From NCBI GenBank assembly GCA_934573735.1, contig CAKTMC010000001.1, positions 62,001 to 126,000 of the forward strand: a DNA stretch of 64,000 nucleotides, written 5' to 3'. Below, in pieces: positions 1 through 6,868 of the stretch. The DNA is from an uncultured Oscillospiraceae bacterium (lineage in GTDB: Bacteria; Bacillota; Clostridia; Oscillospirales; Oscillospiraceae). Position 1 is the stretch's first letter; every line of letters begins with the position of its first letter. The translations under genes were made by a program, and so were the position numbers. The notes beneath the pieces were generated by a model that worked only from the letters and a program-made list of their open reading frames with translations, did no database searches and was not told the DNA's origin.

Positions 1-278
1 ACTATAAGCCCGTCGGCGCCCGCGTCGGAGGCTATCTTTGCCGCCGCGACAGCGTCGTGCATCTCTCGATCGTTCACGAGGGTGTTGAGCGTGACATATA
101 CCTTGCAGCCGCGCACATGGCAGTATCGCACCGCCTTCACGAATTCCTCATCTGTGAAATTTTTTGCGCCGCGACGTGCATTGAAATCGCCCATGCCCAT
201 ATAAACGGCATCGGCGCCGTTCTGCACGGCGGCAATTACGCCCTCCGGAGAACCGGCCGGGGACAACAGCTCAATCAT
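1..278 (-). CDS. Peptidase U32 family protein, N-terminal part (runs off the left edge)
   Basis: Only the first ~92 codons are inside the window. Read on the minus strand it begins MIELLSPAGS and continues with GADAVYMGMGDFNARRGAKN, the typical opening of U32 family (collagenase-like / RNA-hydroxylation YhbU-type) proteins, which form a TIM-barrel-like fold. An upstream in-frame ATG at 284 exists, but AGAGGT sits directly against it and lies 6 bases before the ATG at 278, so 278 is the better start. It is divergent from dnaD and has its own promoter (311-340). Family U32 members act in rRNA/tRNA hydroxylation or proteolysis; which applies here cannot be told from this fragment. Confidence 0.85.
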   Translation of the reverse strand, partial: MIELLSPAGSPEGVIAAVQNGADAVYMGMGDFNARRGAKNFTDEEFVKAVRYCHVRGCKVYVTLNTLVNDREMHDAVAAAKIASDAGADGLI

Positions 279-310
279 GCTCATACCTCTTGCATTATAA
301 TACAGAGTAG

Positions 311-340
311 ATTATAGCACATATATACCTATTGCGACAA
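311..340 (-). promoter_or_regulatory. Candidate sigma-A promoter of the U32 gene
   Basis: Minus strand TTGTCG (340-335), 18-base spacer, perfect TATAAT (316-311). Its -35 overlaps the -35 of the divergent dnaD promoter, so the two cannot easily be occupied together. Confidence 0.55.
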
Positions 341-360
341 GTTAATTTTGATGGTATAAT
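332..360 (+). promoter_or_regulatory. Candidate sigma-A promoter of dnaD-dnaC-like operon
   Basis: TTGCGA (332-337), 17-base spacer, perfect TATAAT (355-360), about 48 bases before the dnaD start. Confidence 0.6.
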
Positions 361-407
361 ATGTACCCAATCAAAATTTTTCGTAAACAAATCGGAGATA
401 TAGCCCA

Positions 408-1337
408 ATGTCAAGTCAGGAACGCCAAAATTCAATGTCCTCCGCCATTGCGGACAAGCTCATCGCCGCCCACGACGGCGACGTAGCGCTGCTGTATATT
501 TATATGGTGCGGCACGGCGGCAGCCTTGACGAGGCGGCGCGGGAGCTGTGCCGCACGATGGGCGAGATAAGCGCTGCGGCGGAAAAGCTGGAGCGCATGG
601 GGCTTATGCCGGGGCTTGAGACTCCGCCGGAGCCAAAGGCGGTGCAAAGGACGGAAAAGCTCCCGCCTGCCGAGGAGATACCCGAATACAGGGCGGAGGA
701 TCTTGTCCGCCGCAGCAAGGAGGACGGGGAGTTTTCCGGCATCGTCGCCGAGGCGCAGCATGTGCTCGGGCATACGCTCAACAGCGTGGATCTAAAGGTT
801 CTCTTCGGCATATACGACTATCTTGCCCTGCCGCCCGAGGTCATAATGATGCTCCTGAACTACTGCGCCGCGCGCTGTGCCGAGCAGTCCACCCCGGAGC
901 GCACGCGCAGACTCTCCATGCGCAGCATCGAAAAAGAGGCCTACAACTGGGTCCACATGGAGATAATGACGCTTGAGCAGGCCGATGAGTACATACGCCG
1001 CCGCCGTGAGCAGCGCGAGGCGCTCGGCAAGGCCAAGGAGTCCGTCGGCATACGCGGGCGCGAGCTCAGCCCGACCGAGGCAAAGTATCTTTCCGCATGG
1101 CTCGATATGGGCTTTCGTGAGGATGCCCTCGCCATCGGCTACGACCGCACGGTCACGAATACCGGCTCGCTCAAGTGGAGCTATATGAATAAGATAATGC
1201 AGTCGTGGCACGAAAAGGGTCTGCATACGGCGGCAGAGATAGAGGCGGGCGATCCGCGCAGGAGGCCGCAGCAGCAGACCGCGCAGAGCAAGACCATAGA
1301 CATGAAGGAGCTTCAGTCCGTGCTGGACAAGATATAA
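408..1337 (+). CDS. dnaD: DnaD domain-containing primosomal protein
   Basis: 309 residues. DnaD-family proteins remodel DNA at the origin and help load the replicative helicase in low-GC Gram-positives. An N-terminal winged-helix-like part (about residues 1-75) is followed by a linker and two helical DnaB_2/DnaD-type segments (about 95-170 and 220-285). The second contains the YISAWLDMGF-like signature, here YLSAWLDMGFREDALAIGYDRT. GGAGAT lies 8 bases before ATG 408; an internal ATG at 432 has no such site. The dnaC-like helicase loader follows 52 bases downstream, which supports the primosome role. Symbol by family, not by demonstrated orthology. Confidence 0.9.
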   Translation: MSSQERQNSMSSAIADKLIAAHDGDVALLYIYMVRHGGSLDEAARELCRTMGEISAAAEKLERMGLMPGLETPPEPKAVQRTEKLPPAEEIPEYRAEDLVRRSKEDGEFSGIVAEAQHVLGHTLNSVDLKVLFGIYDYLALPPEVIMMLLNYCAARCAEQSTPERTRRLSMRSIEKEAYNWVHMEIMTLEQADEYIRRRREQREALGKAKESVGIRGRELSPTEAKYLSAWLDMGFREDALAIGYDRTVTNTGSLKWSYMNKIMQSWHEKGLHTAAEIEAGDPRRRPQQQTAQSKTIDMKELQSVLDKI

Positions 1338-1389
1338 TATAATTAAAATATAATAATAAACGCAATTTTCTTATAAGGAGGTGCAGTAT

Positions 1390-2385
1390 ATGGCATATGA
1401 CGGCAAACTGCTTGCCAGAGCGCGGCTTCGGCTACAGGAGATAAGGAGCGAAAATCAGTCTGAGCAGCAGCGCAGGCTCACGGCGGTCTATTCCCGCGTG
1501 CCGGAAATTCAGCGGCTTGACGGTGAAATGCGTGAGCAGATGGCGGAGCTTGTCCGGATCACCATCGCGCGCAAGCCTGACATGGCGGAGCGTATAGCCA
1601 TGCTTGAGCGCAGCAATCTTGACTGTCAGGTGCGCCGTGCGGAGCTTTTGGTGGAAAACGGCTACGGCATGGATTATCTGGACGATATCTATTCCTGCCG
1701 CGACTGCCGCGACACCGGAATATATAAGGGCGGCGTGTGCCACTGTCTGGAAAAGCTGTATAACCGTGAGCTTACAAAGGAGCTCGGCGTGCTTATGCAG
1801 AGCGGGGACGAGTGCTTTGAGCGCTTTGACCTGAATTTGTACAGTGACAGGCTCGACCCGCGCAGCGGAGTTGTCCCGCGGGAGGCGATGCGCATTGTGC
1901 GCGACGCGGGCAGGAAGTTTGCGGATAATTTTCCGAACGTCTCATCAAATCTGCTGTTTCAGGGCGGTCCCGGACTGGGCAAGACCTTTCTTTCGGCCTG
2001 CATTGCCCGCGTCGTTGCGGAAAAGGGCTATTCTGTATGCTACGACTCGGCGGTATCGGCGCTTGAGGCCTTTGAGAAGCAGAAGTTCTCGCGCGACCCT
2101 GCCGAGGCTGACGAGGCGGCGGTGCGTGTGCGGCGTATGCTCGACTGCGACCTTATGATACTTGACGACCTCGGCACCGAGATGGTCACGCCCATGTCGA
2201 TAAGCGCCCTATATACGCTGTTGAACACCCGTCTTGTAAACCGCCGGAAAATCATAATCAGCACCAACTGCTCCGAGGAGGAGCTCACAAAACGATACAG
2301 TCCGCAGATAGGCTCCCGCCTTGAGGGTGAATTTCTCTGGCTGCACTTTGCCGGGAGCGATATCAGGACGAGAAAGGGAGTCTGA
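1390..2385 (+). CDS. DnaC/DnaI-like AAA+ helicase-loader ATPase
   Basis: 331 residues. Walker A GGPGLGKTFLS (about residue 192) and Walker B LMILDDLGTE (about 256) mark an AAA+ ATPase; the last 150 residues match DnaC/DnaI/IstB-type loaders. Before it lies a Cys cluster CRDCRDTG...CHC (about 103-119), comparable with the zinc-binding N-terminal domain of DnaI. A GTG at 1381 is in frame, but AAGGAGG overlaps it and lies 7 bases before ATG 1390, so 1390 is the start. Likely co-transcribed with dnaD. IstB is an alternative family assignment, but there is no transposase nearby. Confidence 0.92.
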   Translation: MAYDGKLLARARLRLQEIRSENQSEQQRRLTAVYSRVPEIQRLDGEMREQMAELVRITIARKPDMAERIAMLERSNLDCQVRRAELLVENGYGMDYLDDIYSCRDCRDTGIYKGGVCHCLEKLYNRELTKELGVLMQSGDECFERFDLNLYSDRLDPRSGVVPREAMRIVRDAGRKFADNFPNVSSNLLFQGGPGLGKTFLSACIARVVAEKGYSVCYDSAVSALEAFEKQKFSRDPAEADEAAVRVRRMLDCDLMILDDLGTEMVTPMSISALYTLLNTRLVNRRKIIISTNCSEEELTKRYSPQIGSRLEGEFLWLHFAGSDIRTRKGV

Positions 2386-2387
2386 GA

Positions 2388-3413
2388 ATGCAGCACGAGA
2401 TAACAATAAAAATCCCCCTGCTCGACAGCGAGGGCAATCTCACGGAGCCCGGCTATGCAAAGAGGCTGCTGCCGGTATATCGCCGCGCCGACATCAAGGC
2501 GGGCAAAATGCGCATCAAGGAATGGGACTATTATCTTGTCAGCAACGGCCGCTTCGCGCTTGCGCTTACCGTTGACGACAACGGCTACATGGGGCTTGAC
2601 TCCATTTCCCTGCTCGACCTTGAAAACCGCTGGGAGATAACCACAAGCCCGATGCACTTTATGCCTCTCGGCAAGCTCCGTATGCCGGAGAGCTCCGCCG
2701 TCGGCGACGTGCATCACGCGGGGCGCGGGCACAGCATCACCATCAAAAACGACGGCAGCGGCCGCCGCACGCTCATCGCGCAGATGAAGAAATTCGGCCC
2801 CGCCGGCTCGATTTATGCCCGTGTTGAGCTTTTGAACGAGCCGGAGGAAAGCATGGTAATCTGCACTCCCTTCGATAAGCCCGGTCATTTCTACTTTAAC
2901 CAGAAAATCAACTGTATGCGCGCCAAGGGCGAGGTCGTGTACGACGGCAAGACCTATGTTTTTGACCCTGAGGACAGCTTCGCGGTGCTCGACTGGGGGC
3001 GCGGCGTATGGACATATCACAACACATGGTACTGGGGCAGCGCCTCGTATCAGGTTGACGGCGTGCCCTTCGGCTGGAACATCGGCTACGGCTTCGGCAA
3101 CACCTCGGCGGCAAGCGAGAATATGCTGTTTTATGACGGCAAGGCGCACAAAATCGGTCAGGTCAGCTTCAATATCCCCGGCGGCGAAAAGGACTTCATG
3201 TCGCCATGGACCTTCAGCTCCGACGACGGCAGGTTTGAGATGGACTTCGTGCCCGTGCTCGACCGCGCGGCCTGCTCGGATATAAAGCTCATAAAATCCG
3301 ATCAGCATCAGGTATTCGGCCGCTTCACCGGCAAGGCTGTGCTGGATGACGGCAGAGTCATCGAGGTCAGGGACTTCCCCGGCTTCGCCGAAAAGGTCGA
3401 GAACAAATGGTAA
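2388..3413 (+). CDS. DUF2804 domain-containing protein
   Basis: 341 residues, recognisable as a DUF2804 protein by its overall pattern: an N-terminal segment LLDSEGNLTEPGYAKRLL, then a beta-rich body with DWGRGVWTYHNTWYWGSAS and GWNIGYGFGNTSAASENM. The family resembles lipocalin-like/hydroxyneurosporene-synthase beta barrels but has no established activity. It starts 2 bases after the loader stop codon with GGGAG 7 bases upstream, so it is probably in the same transcript. No signal peptide or membrane segment. Function unknown. Confidence 0.88.
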   Translation: MQHEITIKIPLLDSEGNLTEPGYAKRLLPVYRRADIKAGKMRIKEWDYYLVSNGRFALALTVDDNGYMGLDSISLLDLENRWEITTSPMHFMPLGKLRMPESSAVGDVHHAGRGHSITIKNDGSGRRTLIAQMKKFGPAGSIYARVELLNEPEESMVICTPFDKPGHFYFNQKINCMRAKGEVVYDGKTYVFDPEDSFAVLDWGRGVWTYHNTWYWGSASYQVDGVPFGWNIGYGFGNTSAASENMLFYDGKAHKIGQVSFNIPGGEKDFMSPWTFSSDDGRFEMDFVPVLDRAACSDIKLIKSDQHQVFGRFTGKAVLDDGRVIEVRDFPGFAEKVENKW

Positions 3414-3437
3414 ATCCGTATAATAAAGGAGGCCGCT

Positions 3438-3914
3438 ATGGTCGGAGCACAGGAAAAAATCGAATTGTTGGAGAAGATCGCGGGGCGCTTCAACGCCGCG
3501 CATATCAAATGGGCCTTGGGCGCATCTATGCTTCTCTACTTCAAGGGTATAGTCTCGGAATTTCACGACATTGATTTGATGGTTTCAAATGAGGATGCAG
3601 CCTCTGTTCGGGCAATTTTGTCGGAAATGGGTCAGCTCCACCCGGCAAGCCCCACCCCGAACCCCATGTACAGGACAAAGACCTTTTTGCAGTTCAGCAT
3701 TGACTCGATTGACGTTGACGTTATGGCCGGCTTTTCCATCGTACACGAGGGCAAGCTTTTTGACTGCTCCCTGCATGATGAGCAAATAGTTGAGCGGATG
3801 CCGCTCGGCGCGGAGCTTGTCCCTTTGCAGTCGCCGCTGCTGTGGTGTAAATACTATCGTCTGATGGGGCGAAGCGAAAAAGCGGATATGGTTGAAAAAG
3901 CCTTATCAAGCTAA
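3438..3914 (+). CDS. Nucleotidyltransferase family protein
   Basis: 158 residues. GASMLLYFKG followed by FHDIDLMV gives the G-S...D-x-D pattern of minimal nucleotidyltransferases of the AbiEii/MNT type; D and D of DIDLMV would bind the metal. A third acidic residue may be in VDVMAGF. AAAGGAGG lies 6 bases before the start. No toxin or HEPN partner is next to it, so a toxin-antitoxin role is not supported. It may add a nucleotide to a small molecule, as in aminoglycoside-type enzymes, or to a protein. Last gene of the rightward group; terminator follows at 3948. Confidence 0.75.
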   Translation: MVGAQEKIELLEKIAGRFNAAHIKWALGASMLLYFKGIVSEFHDIDLMVSNEDAASVRAILSEMGQLHPASPTPNPMYRTKTFLQFSIDSIDVDVMAGFSIVHEGKLFDCSLHDEQIVERMPLGAELVPLQSPLLWCKYYRLMGRSEKADMVEKALSS

Positions 3915-3947
3915 GCCCGCTCTTCATCAATAATCTGAATAATGCTG

Positions 3948-3982
3948 AAAAAACTCCGCATGGCAAGCCATACGGAGTTTTT
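3948..3982. terminator. Bidirectional terminator
   Basis: Stem AAACTCCG(C)ATGG / CCAT(A)CGGAGTTT with a 4-base loop, A-tract on the left and T-tract on the right. It sits between the convergent nucleotidyltransferase and reductase genes and serves both. Confidence 0.85.
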
Positions 3983-4019
3983 AATGCTATATATGCTATA
4001 TGTATTTCCCAGCAGGAAA

Positions 4020-6167
4020 TCAGATGATCATATCAACGAACTTCTCAATGCCCTGATTGTTGCCGTTGATGGCCATGCAGACATCCCAAGCGCGCCAGAT
4101 AACGGTACGCAGGTTGCCGATTGCAACGCAGTCGCCGACACGGAAGATGGTCTCCTTGCCCTTGACCTTCTTGGAGGCAGTCTTGCCGCCGACCGGGGTG
4201 GGAACGAAGCCGATGCCGTTGACAACGCTGTCGCACTCGACGAAGAAGGTCTCGCCGGTCTGAACGTTCTTGACGGTGCAGCCCTTGTCGGTGATCTCGG
4301 TAACGGTGGAGTGCAGGTAAACGGGAACCTTGTGGTACTCCATGGCGTCACGCAGGAAGGAGGTATTGGCAAGACAGGTCGCCTGAGCCGCGATAAGGTC
4401 GCCGGCGTACTCGACGATGATCGGGTGCTTGCCGAAGTTCAGCAGCATGTCGTAAGCCGCCTCGCAGGAGGACTGGCCGCCGCCGATGAACAGAACCTTG
4501 TCGCCGACTTCCTTCTTGTCCTTGAGAACGTCGGTAAAGGTGAGGGTCTTCTCGAAGCCCTTGATCTGGGGCATCATTCTGGGGGTAGAACCGGTAGCGA
4601 CGATGATATCGTCGAAGCCGCGGAGCGTGTTCAGGTCGTTGACCTCGGTGTTCATGTGAACCTCGATGCCGGCCTTCTCGATCTCGCGCTTGTACCAAGT
4701 GATGAGCTCCTTGTCGTTCTCTTTGAAGGTCATTGCGGAGGCAGTCAGGAACAGACCGCCCAGCTCATTGGTCTTCTCGAAGAGGACAGGGATGTTGCCC
4801 TGCTGCTTGAGGACGAGCGCACATTCCATACCGCCGATACCGCCGCCGATGATGGCGACTCTCTTGGCCTTCTTGGTGGGTGCGATGTAGTATCTCTTAT
4901 GCTGCATGGTGGTGGGGTTCAGAGCGCAGCGGCCAAGATGCAGGGAGTCCATGGTGTTCTGGAGGTTCGAGGTGCCCTTGTACTTTGCGAAGTTGAAGCA
5001 GCCGTTGTGGCAGCGGATGCAGGGCTTGATCTCGTCCTGACGTCCTTCTTTTATCTTATGTACCCACTCGTGGTCGACGAGGTTCTGACGGGCGATGGCA
5101 ACTGCATCGAGACGGCCGGCGGCGATCTCCTCAGCGGCCTTGACAGGATCCATACGGCCTGCGCAGACGACGGGAGCGTTGGTGAAGTTCTTGATGTGCT
5201 CAACGTACTTCAGGTTGCAGTTGTCGGGCATATACTGAGGCGGATGTGCCCAGTACCATGCGTCGTAGGTGCCGTTGTCGCAGTTGAACATTGCGTAGCC
5301 GGCCTCCTCGAGGTACTTGACAGCCTTCTCGGACTCTTCCATGTCGCGGCCGAACTCCTCGAAGTCCTCCTCGTAAGGCATAGCGCCCTTGCCCCAGCCC
5401 TTGGTCTTGGAGACAACGGAGTAACGCAGGGAGACGGGGAAGTCGTCACCGGCATACTCGTGGATGCACTTGACGATCTCGACGGGGAAGCGGAAGCGGT
5501 TCTCGAAGGATCCGCCGTACTCGTCGGTACGGAAGTTCCAGTTCTTCATGGTGAACTGGTCGAGCAGGTAACCTTCATGGACAGCGTGAATTTCGACGCC
5601 GTCAACGCCTGCATCGCGCAGCTTCTTCGCGGTCTTACCGAAGGCCTCGACCATTTCCTTGATCTCGGCACGGGTCATGGGACGGGACTTGAGATCCTCG
5701 TTCCAGCGGTTGGGGGTAGCGGAGGCGGAGGCGCAGGAGTACTGAACGTCAACGATGGGGGAAGCGAGCTTGTTGAGGAAGTCGTGCTTGGCAAGGTAGC
5801 TCATCCAGCCGTTGATAGCCATGGAGCGGCCAAAGCCTGCTGCGAGCTGAATGAACAGCTTGGAGCCGGTCTTGTGGAACTCCTCCATGTAGGGCTTGAG
5901 TTCTTTGAACATGCGGTCGTTCTGCCAGAGCCACTTGCGGCCGGGGATACCCATGGTATCACGAACGCACTGCATACCGGGGAGGATCAGGCCGACGCCG
6001 TCCTGCGCGCGGTTGAGGAGGAAGTATGCGGCCTCCTTATCGAAGTGGTTGGGCTCCAGCCAGCCGAAGAGAGAGGTACCGCCCATGGAACACTGAACTA
6101 TGCGGTTGGGAATCTCCACATTGCCAATCTTCCACGGAGTAAATAGGGCATTATACTTTTCGTCCAT
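4020..6167 (-). CDS. NADH:flavin oxidoreductase, old-yellow-enzyme / 2,4-dienoyl-CoA reductase type
   Basis: 715 residues, close to the usual 640-680 for FMN/4Fe-4S/FAD ene-reductases (FadH, BaiCD, enoate reductase type). The N-terminal TIM barrel (about 1-380) contains GVDGVEIHAVHEGYLLDQF and NWNFRTDEYGGSFENR. Cluster ligands follow in CIRCHNGC (about 400), with a fourth Cys 23 residues later in GRCALNP; the usual gap is about 11-12, so this loop is expanded. A dinucleotide-binding FAD/NAD module follows (IIGGGIGGMECALVL, about 445; LFIGGGQSSCEAA, about 570). It probably reduces an activated C=C bond with NADH in the cytosol. Ile is mostly ATC and Lys AAG, unlike neighbours that use much ATA, suggesting high expression. 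Substrate not deducible. Confidence 0.9.
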   Translation of the reverse strand: MDEKYNALFTPWKIGNVEIPNRIVQCSMGGTSLFGWLEPNHFDKEAAYFLLNRAQDGVGLILPGMQCVRDTMGIPGRKWLWQNDRMFKELKPYMEEFHKTGSKLFIQLAAGFGRSMAINGWMSYLAKHDFLNKLASPIVDVQYSCASASATPNRWNEDLKSRPMTRAEIKEMVEAFGKTAKKLRDAGVDGVEIHAVHEGYLLDQFTMKNWNFRTDEYGGSFENRFRFPVEIVKCIHEYAGDDFPVSLRYSVVSKTKGWGKGAMPYEEDFEEFGRDMEESEKAVKYLEEAGYAMFNCDNGTYDAWYWAHPPQYMPDNCNLKYVEHIKNFTNAPVVCAGRMDPVKAAEEIAAGRLDAVAIARQNLVDHEWVHKIKEGRQDEIKPCIRCHNGCFNFAKYKGTSNLQNTMDSLHLGRCALNPTTMQHKRYYIAPTKKAKRVAIIGGGIGGMECALVLKQQGNIPVLFEKTNELGGLFLTASAMTFKENDKELITWYKREIEKAGIEVHMNTEVNDLNTLRGFDDIIVATGSTPRMMPQIKGFEKTLTFTDVLKDKKEVGDKVLFIGGGQSSCEAAYDMLLNFGKHPIIVEYAGDLIAAQATCLANTSFLRDAMEYHKVPVYLHSTVTEITDKGCTVKNVQTGETFFVECDSVVNGIGFVPTPVGGKTASKKVKGKETIFRVGDCVAIGNLRTVIWRAWDVCMAINGNNQGIEKFVDMII

Positions 6168-6301
6168 TTGGTTCTTCCTTTCTATTCCTTCTTATTATGC
6201 GGCGATGCTTTCAGATTTTTCATCTGCCGTTTTTACTGATCCGGGTTCGTGCTTAATCAGCGATATATAAATAGTATAGCACAGGAAATTAAAATTTGCA
6301 A

Positions 6302-6327
6302 TTATACAAGTGTGTTGTATTGTATAA
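6302..6327. promoter_or_regulatory. Palindromic operator and -10 region of the reductase gene
   Basis: Perfect inverted repeat TTATACAA-N10-TTGTATAA (arms 6302-6309 and 6320-6327). The minus-strand TATAAT at 6306-6301 overlaps the inner arm, as expected for a repressor site on the reductase promoter about 135 bases before its ATG. The spacing suits a TetR- or MarR-like dimer, but no such regulator gene is adjacent. Confidence 0.5.
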
Positions 6328-6609
6328 CATTTTGTTGTTTTTGCCTATCAAATGCAGCGCGCTAATATGAAAATACCACACTATATATGAATTTTCAAGC
6401 ACGAGATGCATGCATTTTTTGAAGTATTCTCCCCTACTCCGTTCATATGCTCAAGTAAGCCGGGCTGCACCCGCCAAAGCGCGTCATGCGCCGCACAAGC
6501 GACAGGCAGCGTCTGCCGGAGCTTATCTCCATTGAGCAGTAAACTCCAATTTGCCGAGCTGATAAAGAGCGCGTTTCTATACACCTTTCGGTGTACTGCG
6601 CGAGCATCC

Positions 6610-6750
6610 CTTGCCTCTCCCTTTGGGAGAGGTGTCCGAGCGCGGCGAGGACGGAGAGGGTAAACAATAATATCGACAGGGATTTCCGTAAAAGGCTACA
6701 AGACCCTCTCAGTCACCTGCGGTGACAGCTCTCCCAAGGAGAGAGCCAAG
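6610..6750. mobile_element. MITE-like element with 22-base terminal inverted repeats
   Basis: 141 bases bounded by near-identical inverted ends: left CTTGCCTCTCCCTTTGGGAG and the reverse complement of the right end CTTGGCTCTCTCCTTGGGAG, about 19 of 22 positions matching. Each end is itself a hairpin, and the inner parts are the CCCTCTCAGTCACC/GGAGAGGGT type that I recall as a dispersed repeat in Oscillospiraceae. No coding capacity. Its transposase would be elsewhere in the genome. Confidence 0.65.
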
Positions 6751-6785
6751 AGGCTGCACCCTTTACATAGTATGTTGGCATGAGA

Positions 6786-6817
6786 AATGGAGCGTATCTG
6801 TATCGATACGCTCCATT
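6786..6817 (-). terminator. Terminator hairpin after polC
   Basis: Perfect 13-base stem AATGGAGCGTATC / GATACGCTCCATT with a 6-base loop, about 50 bases past the polC stop. The T-tract on the minus strand is short (TTTCTC), so termination may be partial. Confidence 0.6.
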
Positions 6818-6868
6818 GACTGTTTTATGAACACCCATCTAAGCAAGCAGAGCTTTTGTTTGTATTTT

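Larger units (their letters stand above)
6168..6868. other. Gene-free region between the reductase and polC
   Basis: About 700 bases. It holds the reductase promoter/operator (6302-6327), a stretch at 6390-6580 whose minus-strand reading (KLRQTLPVACAAHDALWRVQ) resembles junk ORFs I recall as recurrent in Oscillospiraceae genomes (low certainty), a MITE at 6610-6750, and the polC terminator at 6786. I see no credible gene. Confidence 0.6.

Noticed and set aside
2040..3566. A 508-codon minus-strand frame across the helicase loader, DUF2804 and nucleotidyltransferase genes
   Set aside because: It spans three well-supported plus-strand genes and shows no family motif; a GC-rich shadow frame.
3438..3914. 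Toxin-antitoxin module (nucleotidyltransferase)
   Set aside because: No HEPN, AbiE or other partner gene adjoins it; the neighbours are DUF2804 and a convergent reductase.
3942..6146. A 734-codon open frame on the plus strand antisense to the ene-reductase
   Set aside because: It exists because the reductase avoids TTA, CTA and TCA codons. Its translation is low-complexity Leu/Val/Asp/Gly with no domain, and the minus-strand gene has clear motifs and an SD.
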